Notes under the pieces: generated by a model
Told to the model about the DNA's origin: nothing
The model's database searches: none
The model's input: only the letters and a program-made list of their open reading frames with translations
Origin: Rhodoferax sp.
Lineage (GTDB): Bacteria > Pseudomonadota > Gammaproteobacteria > Burkholderiales > Burkholderiaceae_C
DNA: 32,213 nucleotides
Direction of reading: 5' to 3'
Assembly (NCBI GenBank): GCA_026224975.1
Contig: JAMFRW010000366.1
Coordinates: forward strand, 1-32,213
Program-made: the position numbers and the translations under genes
Part shown: one piece after another, positions 24,538 to 32,213 of the stretch
Layout of the letters: every line of letters begins with the position of its first letter
Numbering within the stretch: position 1 is the stretch's first letter

Positions 24538-25437
24538 ATGAAAACCGACGACTTGCGCGCCTTCGACGCCGTGGTGCGCCACGGCTCGATCAGCGAGGCC
24601 GCACGCGCGATGCACGTGACGCAGCCAGCCGTCACCCGCCGCATCCAGAACCTCGAAGAAGCACTCGGCGCACAGTTGCTCGACCGCAGCACCAAGCCGC
24701 CGCGCCCCTCGGTCCTGGGCCTGCGGGTGCATGAGCAGACGAAAGCAGCGCTGCGCGAGATCGATGCGCTGGCGCATCTTGTCGCAACCGACGCCGCGCC
24801 CAGCGGCCAGTTGCGCCTGGGCCTCACGCACTCCATGGGCTCGCTCGGGCTGATCGAGGTGCTCTCGGGCATGAAGGACACTTTCCCCGAGGTGCAGATG
24901 CACATCTCGACCGACTGGAGCGCGCGCCTCGTCGATCGCGTGGCGCACGGCAAGCTCGATGCGGCCACCGTCTTCCTGCCGGCCAACACCGTGCTGCCCG
25001 AAGGCATGGGTGGCGACAGGCTGGCCTCTACCGATGTGGTGGTGGTGGCCGCCAAGGGCCGCTTCGATCACCCGGCCGCCAAGCTGCGCAACTTCGTCGA
25101 GGCCGGCTGGATCTTGAACCCCGAAGGCTGCGGCTTCAGGGCCGCGCTGCAGCGCACGCTGGTCGATCTGGGCCTGCGCTTCGACCTGGTGCTGGAGACC
25201 TTCGGCAGTGAGTTGCAGTTGGGCCTGGTCGCCGCCGGGCTGGGCCTGGGCTTCGTCTCACGGCCGGCGCTGATGGCGAGCCGTTATGTGAACAAGGTCG
25301 ATGTGCTCTCGCCGCGCGACTTCAAGTACGCCGTCGATGTGTGGCTGGTCGGCCCGGCCTTCCACGGCAACCTGCACCAAGCGGTGCAGCACTTCGGGCA
25401 GGCCATCGCCAAGAGTTTTCCTTCGTCGTCGAAATAA
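24538..25437 (+). CDS. LysR-family transcription regulator
   Basis: Cytoplasmic DNA-binding regulator of 299 aa. The N-terminal winged helix (residues 1-60) has the family pattern LRAFDAVVRHGSISEAARAM then VTQPAVTRRIQNLEEALG. Residues 90-295 form the two-lobed ligand-binding domain (GQLRLGLTHSMGSLGLIEVL). The inducer is unknown. It is divergent from the peroxiredoxin-like gene, the classic arrangement in which a LysR protein controls its neighbour and itself from the shared intergenic region. The ATG chosen starts right at the HTH; a frame from 24430 adds 36 residues of unlikely composition. It converges on the ABC exporter gene with 6 bases between stops. Confidence 0.92.
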   Translation: MKTDDLRAFDAVVRHGSISEAARAMHVTQPAVTRRIQNLEEALGAQLLDRSTKPPRPSVLGLRVHEQTKAALREIDALAHLVATDAAPSGQLRLGLTHSMGSLGLIEVLSGMKDTFPEVQMHISTDWSARLVDRVAHGKLDAATVFLPANTVLPEGMGGDRLASTDVVVVAAKGRFDHPAAKLRNFVEAGWILNPEGCGFRAALQRTLVDLGLRFDLVLETFGSELQLGLVAAGLGLGFVSRPALMASRYVNKVDVLSPRDFKYAVDVWLVGPAFHGNLHQAVQHFGQAIAKSFPSSSK

Positions 25438-25443
25438 GCGGAT

Positions 25444-27234
25444 TCAAAGCACCGCTTCGTCGAACGACGAGCGGCTGCCCGCATGCAGCCGCGCATAGAG
25501 CCCGGCATGCGCCAGCAGTTGCTCGTGCGTGCCCTGCTCCTCGATGCGCCCATCTTTCAGCACCACGATGTGGTCGGCATCGCGCACCGTGGCGAGCCGG
25601 TGCGCAATCACGATGGTCGTGCGCCCGCTGCGCAGCACGGCCAGCGCGTGCTGGATCTCCTGCTCGGTGTGGCTGTCGATGTTGGCGGTGGCTTCGTCGA
25701 GGATCAGGATCTTCGGGTCGGCCAGCAACGCGCGCGCAAAGCTCAGAAGTTGTCGCTGGCCCACCGAGAGGTTGCGTCCGCGCTGGCCCAGCGGCGTGTC
25801 GTAGCCCTGCGGCAGCGCGACGATGAAGCCATGCGCGCGCACCGATTGGGCGGCGGCGATGGCGTCTTCACGCGTGGCCCCGGGCACGGCGTAGCGGATG
25901 TTGTCGAGCACGCTGCCGCTGAAGAGAAAGGGCTCCTGCAGCACCATGCCGACCTGACGGCCGAGTGAATCGAGCGTGAGGTCGCGCACATCGTGCCCGC
26001 CCACGCGCACCGCGCCGCCGCTCACATCATAGAAGCGGTGGATCAGCGCGGCCAGGCTGGTCTTGCCCGAGCCGGTGGGGCCGACGAGCGCGAGCGTGCG
26101 GTAGGGCGCGATGCGCAGGACGATGTCGCGCAGCACCGGCCGGCCGGCGCGGTAGGCGAAGTCCACATGGTCGAACTCGATCACCGGTTCGAAATCGGCC
26201 GGCAAATCGATGGCGCCGGCGCGTTCGGCCACCGTGATCGGCACATCCAGCACTTCGAAGATGCGCTGGCCGGCGGCCATGGCGCGCTGCATCACGGTGT
26301 ACTGCATCGAGAGCGTGCGGATCGGGTCGAAGAAGCGTTGCACGTAGAACAGGAACGCGACCATCGTGCCCACGCCCATCGCACCGGCCGCGACCGAATG
26401 CCCGCCCGCCACGACCACCACGGCGAGCGCCGCGCCGGTGAGCGCATCCACGGCCGGCACCATCAGTTGCGAGGCACGCGCCGAGCCGATCTGCGCTTCC
26501 AGGTTTTCGTGGGCGCGCCGTTCGTAACGTTCGAGGTTGAGCACCTGGCGCCGGCTCTCTTGCACGGTGCGGATGCCGTTGATGTTTTCGGCGAGTGCCG
26601 AGTTCGCGCTCGACGAGGCCTCGCGTGCCCGGGTGAACACGCGCCGTGCCCACGGCAGCCAGGCCCAGCGCAGCAGCACCATCACCGGTAGCACCGCCAG
26701 CGTGAGCGCCGCCAGCCGCGCATCCATCCACAACAGCACGGCGACGATGCCGACCAGCAGGCACAGGTCGCCGAGGGCAGAGACCGAGGTCTCCAGAAAC
26801 TCCTGCAGCGCGTTCACATCACCGGCCAGGCGCGACATCAGGCGGCCGACCTGCGTGCGGTCCAGCGTGGCGAGCGACACATCCTGCAGGTGCGCGAACA
26901 TGGCGCGGCGCAAGTCGAAGATCACGCGCTGCGCCAGGCGCGCGGCCAGCCATTCCTGAAGGAACGACAGGCCGGCGTTCGCGACCACCAGCGCGGCGAA
27001 GGTGGCCAGCACCCAGGACAAGGGCGTTCCCGTGCTGCCCATCGCAGCATCGACCGCATAGCGCACGCTGACGGGGATGGCGACCTGCACGGCCGTGTAG
27101 AGCAGCACAGCGATCCAAGCGCCGACGAGTTCGCGCCGGTGAGGCCGCATGAAGCCCCAGAGCCGCTCGACGACGCGGTGGTCGAAGCGGGTGAAGATGC
27201 GCTCGGCGTGATCGCCTTCCAGGACGGCGCTCAT
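25444..27234 (-). CDS. ABC exporter half-transporter, catalytic subunit
   Basis: Inner-membrane exporter of 596 aa: six membrane helices in residues 30-320, then an ATPase domain. Walker A GPTGSGKTS and Walker B ILILDEATAN, with the catalytic Glu, are intact, and so is the H-loop (IAHRL). The signature is LSVGQ rather than LSGGQ. This is the pattern of the consensus subunit in heterodimeric exporters such as TM287/288, LmrCD and BmrCD: its altered signature completes the partner's degenerate ATP site. It overlaps the partner gene by four bases (27231-27234), which supports a heterodimer. Likely cargo is a drug, lipid or peptide; none is visible. Confidence 0.9.
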   Translation of the reverse strand: MSAVLEGDHAERIFTRFDHRVVERLWGFMRPHRRELVGAWIAVLLYTAVQVAIPVSVRYAVDAAMGSTGTPLSWVLATFAALVVANAGLSFLQEWLAARLAQRVIFDLRRAMFAHLQDVSLATLDRTQVGRLMSRLAGDVNALQEFLETSVSALGDLCLLVGIVAVLLWMDARLAALTLAVLPVMVLLRWAWLPWARRVFTRAREASSSANSALAENINGIRTVQESRRQVLNLERYERRAHENLEAQIGSARASQLMVPAVDALTGAALAVVVVAGGHSVAAGAMGVGTMVAFLFYVQRFFDPIRTLSMQYTVMQRAMAAGQRIFEVLDVPITVAERAGAIDLPADFEPVIEFDHVDFAYRAGRPVLRDIVLRIAPYRTLALVGPTGSGKTSLAALIHRFYDVSGGAVRVGGHDVRDLTLDSLGRQVGMVLQEPFLFSGSVLDNIRYAVPGATREDAIAAAQSVRAHGFIVALPQGYDTPLGQRGRNLSVGQRQLLSFARALLADPKILILDEATANIDSHTEQEIQHALAVLRSGRTTIVIAHRLATVRDADHIVVLKDGRIEEQGTHEQLLAHAGLYARLHAGSRSSFDEAVL

Positions 27235-29168
27235 GACTTGGCCTCTTCCGATGCGCGCTCATTGGAACGTTTGGCTGAATGCTTGTCCGGGTGCTTCTTC
27301 GGACCGGAACCCGCATGAGCAGCGTCGTCTACCTCGGTGGAATCGGCCGATTGCTCCCGCGGATTCTGCAAGGCCCACAGGTGCGCATAAGCCCCGCCAT
27401 GCGCCAGCAGCACCTCATGCGTGCCGCGCTCTGCGATGCGCCCGGCATCGAGCACGATGATCTCGTCGGCATGCTGCACCGAGCCCAGCCGGTGGGCGAC
27501 GATGATGGTCGCCTTGTCGCGCACGGCCTCTTGCAGCGCTTGCCGCAAGGCGCGCTCGGTGGCCGTGTCGACAGCCGAAGTCGCGTCGTCGAAGACGATC
27601 ACCGCCGGGTCGCCGACCAGCCCGCGGGCGATAGCCAGCCGCTGGCGCTGCCCGCCGGACAGCGCCACGCCGCGTTCGCCCACGCGCGTGTCGTAGCCCT
27701 GCGGCAGGGCTACTGCATGCTCGTGCAACTGCGCCCGCGCCACGGCTTCGCTCACACGCTCGCGGCCGGCGTCGGCTTCGGCATACGCAGCATTGTCGTG
27801 CACCGAGGTGTCGAACAAAAACACCTCCTGCTGCACCAGGCCGACCGAAGCGCGGAGGGAATCGAGCGTCAAGTGGCGGATGTCGTGCCCGGCCAGCGTG
27901 ATGCGGCCACTGCTGACGTCATGCAGGCGGGCGATGAGCTGCACCAGTGTCGACTTGCCGCTGCCTGGTGCGCCGACGATGCCAAGCGTCTCGCCGGGTC
28001 GCAACTGGAACGAGATGTCGTGCAGCACGGTCTTGGAGCCATAGGCAAAGCTCACATGCTCGAAGCGCAGCACGCCCTGCCCCGCCGCCAACGGCAATTC
28101 CAGCGGCACGGCGCCAGCTGCATCGACGATCGCCGGCGCGCGGTCCAGCACTTCGAAAAGGCGTTGGCCCGATGATGTGGCGCGCGCGCTGGCGTTGACG
28201 ATCATGCCGATCTGGCGCACCGGCGTTTGCAGCAGCGTCATGAAGGTCAGCACTTCGGTCAGGTGACCGACCGTGAGGCTGCCGGCGGCGATGCGGCGCG
28301 TGCCGATCCACAGCACCGCGCCCATGGCCACGTAGTAGGCCGTGCTCATCTGGCTCACCGCCGTCATGCGATAGGTGATGCGCAGGTTGGAGAGGCGCAG
28401 CGCAGCATTGGAGACCGCATCGAACTTGCCCAGCTCGAAGGCGCGCGCCGCGAAGGCCCGCACCACGCGCACGCCTTGCAGGTTTTCTTCCATGCCGCGC
28501 GCCAGGTCGCCCATCATCGCCTGAAGGCGCTGCCACGAGAGCCGCAGCATGGCGCCGAGCCGGGCCGCGCGCCATGCGACGAAGGGCACGAACGAGAGCG
28601 CGAGCACCGCCAGCACCGGGTCCACATGCAGCAGTCGCCAGATGCCGGCCGCGACCAGCAGCGAAAGCATGATGGCGCGCAGCATGCCCATTTCGATGAA
28701 GGCGCGCACGCCTTCCAGATCGAGCATGCCGCGGGCGATCAGGTCGCCGGAGTGGTGCGTGTCGTGGAAGGAGAAGTCGAGCCGCTGCAGCTTCTCGAAA
28801 TACGCCAGACGCAAGTCATAGCCCACGCGCTGGCCCACGCTCTCGCCGAAGTAGCCCATGCCGCCGGTCACGAGACCGCGGCCCACGCAGGCCGCGACCA
28901 GCAGCAGCGCAGCCGTCCACACCGCGGGACCGGCGCCCTGCCCGTGCGAGGCCAGGTCGACCGCATCGCCCAGCAGCTTGGGCGTGACGATGTTGAAGAC
29001 CGCGGACCCGAGTGCGCATGCCACGGCCGCGAGACAGCGCCAGCGATAGCGCCAGGCGAGCCGGGCCAGCCGCGGCAGTACCGCGGGCATGGCGCCGAAG
29101 TCGATCCGGCCGAGGTTGTGAAGTGACGGAGAGAGGTGCTCGGAGGAAGCAGGAGGCGCGGACGACAT
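27231..29168 (-). CDS. ABC exporter half-transporter, degenerate-site subunit
   Basis: Inner-membrane exporter of 645 aa, partner of the gene just downstream. It has an N-terminal extension of about 45 residues, six membrane helices, and an ATPase domain with Walker A GAPGSGKST, signature LSGGQRQRL and H-loop VAHRL. In Walker B (VIVFDDATSAVD) the catalytic Glu is replaced by Asp, so ATP bound here is probably hydrolysed poorly. The C-terminal 35 residues are polar and rich in Lys, Ser and Glu. The start MSSAPPASS was chosen over a longer frame reaching 29213, as it fits family length better; the ribosome-binding site is weak. It is 108 bases after the monooxygenase gene. Confidence 0.9.
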   Translation of the reverse strand: MSSAPPASSEHLSPSLHNLGRIDFGAMPAVLPRLARLAWRYRWRCLAAVACALGSAVFNIVTPKLLGDAVDLASHGQGAGPAVWTAALLLVAACVGRGLVTGGMGYFGESVGQRVGYDLRLAYFEKLQRLDFSFHDTHHSGDLIARGMLDLEGVRAFIEMGMLRAIMLSLLVAAGIWRLLHVDPVLAVLALSFVPFVAWRAARLGAMLRLSWQRLQAMMGDLARGMEENLQGVRVVRAFAARAFELGKFDAVSNAALRLSNLRITYRMTAVSQMSTAYYVAMGAVLWIGTRRIAAGSLTVGHLTEVLTFMTLLQTPVRQIGMIVNASARATSSGQRLFEVLDRAPAIVDAAGAVPLELPLAAGQGVLRFEHVSFAYGSKTVLHDISFQLRPGETLGIVGAPGSGKSTLVQLIARLHDVSSGRITLAGHDIRHLTLDSLRASVGLVQQEVFLFDTSVHDNAAYAEADAGRERVSEAVARAQLHEHAVALPQGYDTRVGERGVALSGGQRQRLAIARGLVGDPAVIVFDDATSAVDTATERALRQALQEAVRDKATIIVAHRLGSVQHADEIIVLDAGRIAERGTHEVLLAHGGAYAHLWALQNPREQSADSTEVDDAAHAGSGPKKHPDKHSAKRSNERASEEAKS

Positions 29169-29230
29169 GGGACGAGATTCTCGGGCTGAAACGAAGTGCC
29201 TGCGAAGTTGCACAGAGAAAGCCCGAGAAC

Positions 29231-29278
29231 GAGCCGCCGACGCTGCCCAGTTTCACAGGGGCTTCGCTTTGGCGGCTC
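29231..29278 (-). terminator. Possible hairpin at the end of the monooxygenase gene
   Basis: GAGCCGCC (29231-29238) pairs with GGCGGCTC (29271-29278), with a 32-base loop. The second arm includes the first two bases of the stop codon of the monooxygenase gene. On the minus strand the stem is followed by ttctcgggctttctc, a weak U-rich stretch. It may reduce read-through into the exporter genes. Confidence 0.3.
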
Positions 29279-30653
29279 AGGCCAATGCGGCGGCGGGCTC
29301 GATGGTCGCCGCGATCTCCGACTCGCGCCGTGCGGCATGGCGATTCACCGGCACCTCCAGTCCCAGGTGGCCGCGCAACGTGTCGTGCGTGTACTCGCTG
29401 CGAAAGAGGCCACGCTCGCGCAGCAGCGGCAGCACCTCGGCCACGAAGCAGTCGATGTCCAGCGGGTCGCCGCCACCGCCGAGGATGAAACCATCGGCCG
29501 CCTTGTTCTGGAACCAGTGCTCGATGGCATCAGCCACCGTCACCGCCGAGCCGACGAAAGGCGAGCGGCGCACGGCAAAGCGCAGCGCGGCTTGGCGCAA
29601 GGTCAGCTTCTCTTCGGCCGCGATGCGCTTGATGCGCTCGGCGTGGCTGCGGTAGCCGTTGGCACCGCGGTTGCCGAGGTCGGGGAAGGGTTCGTCCAAC
29701 GCATGCTGGCTGAAGTCGTAATAGTTGAACGGGCGGCCGAGCGCGGCCAGCGCCTTCTGCAGATCGATCTTGCCGTTGCGCTCTTCCTGCAAGGTTTGCG
29801 CGGCTTCGTCGGTATCGGCCACGATGGGCGAGATGCCGGGCAGCACGAGCGGCTCGTTGTTGCTGCGGCCGGCGATGGCAGCGCGCGCCTTGATGTCGCG
29901 GTAGAAGGCCTGCGCCTCCTCGAAGCTCTCATGCCCGGTGAAGATCGCATCGGCGCTCGTAGCCGCGAGGTTGCGCCCATCCTCCGACCCACCGGCCTGG
30001 AAGATCACCGGATGCCCCTGCCTGGAGCGCGAGATGTTGAGCGGCCCGGCCACGCTGAAGAACTCGCCCTTGTGGTGCAGCGCGTGCTGCTTGCTCTTGT
30101 CGAGGAACACGCCGGTCTGCTTGTCACGCGGGAAGGCATCGTCTTCGTACGAATCCCACAGGCCGCGCACGACGCTCAGATGCTCACGCGCGCGGCGGTA
30201 GCGCACGTCGTGCGGAAAGTGATCGTCGCGCCCGTAGTTGCCGGCTGCCCCTTCGAGACCTGTCGTCACCACGTTCCAGCCGGCACGGCCATGGCTGATG
30301 AGGTCGAGCGACGCGAACGCGCGCGCCACGTTGAAGGGCTCGTTGTACGAGGTTGTCAGCGTGGCCGCGAGGCCAATGTGCTTGGTGTGCACCGCCACCG
30401 CCGAGAGCAACGTGAGCGGCTCCAGGCGGTTCAGGAAATGCGGTGCGGAATCAGGCGTGATGTAGGGGCTGTCGACGATGAAGACGAAGTCGAACCTGGC
30501 AGCTTCGGCCTTTTGCGCGCCAGCGATGTACCAGCCGATGTCGATGCTGGCATCACCCGGCAAACCGGGCTGGCGCCAGGCGTTCTGCGTGGTGCCGACA
30601 CCGGCGAGGATGGCGCCGAGCTTGAGCTGGTCGCTGCGGTTCTTTTGCGTCAT
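29277..30653 (-). CDS. LLM-class FMN-dependent monooxygenase (NtaA/SnaA/DszA family)
   Basis: Cytoplasmic flavin monooxygenase of 458 aa with the bacterial-luciferase TIM-barrel fold. Typical features are LKLGAILAGVG at the N-terminus, the middle block GRAGWNVVTT and the block HPVIFQAGGSEDGRNLAA, and FILGGGGDPLDIDCFVAEVLPLL near the end. Length is usual for the DszA/NtaA branch, which oxidises sulfones, chelators such as nitrilotriacetate, or organosulfur compounds using FMNH2 from a separate reductase. No reductase gene is next to it. The ribosome-binding site AGGAG is 8 bases before the ATG. Its promoter region has the element also found before the peroxiredoxin gene. It follows an oligopeptide-type importer gene, possibly for its substrate. 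Confidence 0.92.
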   Translation of the reverse strand: MTQKNRSDQLKLGAILAGVGTTQNAWRQPGLPGDASIDIGWYIAGAQKAEAARFDFVFIVDSPYITPDSAPHFLNRLEPLTLLSAVAVHTKHIGLAATLTTSYNEPFNVARAFASLDLISHGRAGWNVVTTGLEGAAGNYGRDDHFPHDVRYRRAREHLSVVRGLWDSYEDDAFPRDKQTGVFLDKSKQHALHHKGEFFSVAGPLNISRSRQGHPVIFQAGGSEDGRNLAATSADAIFTGHESFEEAQAFYRDIKARAAIAGRSNNEPLVLPGISPIVADTDEAAQTLQEERNGKIDLQKALAALGRPFNYYDFSQHALDEPFPDLGNRGANGYRSHAERIKRIAAEEKLTLRQAALRFAVRRSPFVGSAVTVADAIEHWFQNKAADGFILGGGGDPLDIDCFVAEVLPLLRERGLFRSEYTHDTLRGHLGLEVPVNRHAARRESEIAATIEPAAALA

Positions 30654-30692
30654 TCGAACACTCCTGTTTGGGTGAAATATCGCATGCTATGG

Positions 30693-30730
30693 AGCCGGCA
30701 CTGACTTCACCACTATGCATTCGTCATATG
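30693..30730 (-). promoter_or_regulatory. Shared regulatory element, copy B (upstream of the monooxygenase gene)
   Basis: AGCCGGC (30693-30699), 12 bases, ACTATGCATT (30712-30721), 4 bases, ATATG (30726-30730), with the same spacing as copy A at 24314-24351. Within the 12-base spacer six further bases agree (pattern nCnGnCTTCnnn). It lies 40-77 bases upstream of the monooxygenase start in an AT-richer stretch, as expected of a promoter. Both the sequence and the distance to the gene suggest a common regulator. Confidence 0.6.
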
Positions 30731-30799
30731 AATAGTCAGCCGGTGTATGCAATTCGATGATGTTGTGGGCGCAGCCTTGCTGCTGCCCAGCCGCACGCC

Positions 30800-32213
<1,414 letters not shown>

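Overview
This is a GC-rich window with dense coding on both strands, typical of a betaproteobacterial (Burkholderiales) chromosome. The pointers are two PEP-CTERM proteins, a DUF3348/DUF802/OmpA/DUF2894 gene set that I associate with Burkholderiales, a tonB-exbB-exbD-exbD cluster and a TrxC/MsrA pair. I cannot name the genus. There are no rRNA or tRNA genes, CRISPR arrays, insertion sequences or phage modules. No gene-free stretch exceeds 300 bases; the longest are 12593-12871 and 24252-24537.

Layout on the + strand, left part: the end of a ribose-type sugar ABC importer (ATPase, permease; 1-2041), a PEP-CTERM protein (2149-2865), and a complete polyamine-type ABC importer (ATPase, binding protein, two permeases; 2982-7269). 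Next come a degenerate GGDEF protein and a tiny lipoprotein on the minus strand (7280-8506). A chemotaxis receptor with a CheR-tether C-terminus and a very strong terminator follows (8677-10547), then a small unknown gene and a one-piece HTH + HATPase + STAS-like regulator (11006-12082). A second PEP-CTERM protein (minus) lies divergent to an MFS exporter (12083-14134). Two small genes and a trxC-msrA redox pair (minus) complete this part (14255-15843).

Layout, right part: a ParB-like orphan gene (+, 15963-16793) converges on a nine-gene minus-strand run, 24251 down to 16790. Its order of transcription is peroxiredoxin-like, tonB, exbB, exbD, exbD, DUF3348, DUF802, OmpA/MotB-like, DUF2894. 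The last four genes overlap each other by 4, 4 and 8 bases. They encode what looks like an uncharacterised ion-driven motor: a MotA/ExbB-like channel with a helical tail of about 500 residues, and a MotB-like peptidoglycan-binding partner that keeps the transmembrane aspartate. The pair resembles the ZorA/ZorB motor of Zorya defence, but there is no Zorya effector gene here. This is the best candidate for an undescribed system.

A LysR regulator (24538-25437) is divergent from the peroxiredoxin gene. It is followed, on the minus strand, by a heterodimeric ABC exporter with one degenerate ATP site (25444-29168), a DszA/NtaA-type flavin monooxygenase (29277-30653) and the end of a fused double-ATPase oligopeptide-type importer protein (30800-32213, cut by the window end). 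A 38-base element with fixed internal spacing sits upstream of both the peroxiredoxin and the monooxygenase genes, which points to shared control, perhaps by the LysR protein. A link to sulfur supply is only a guess.
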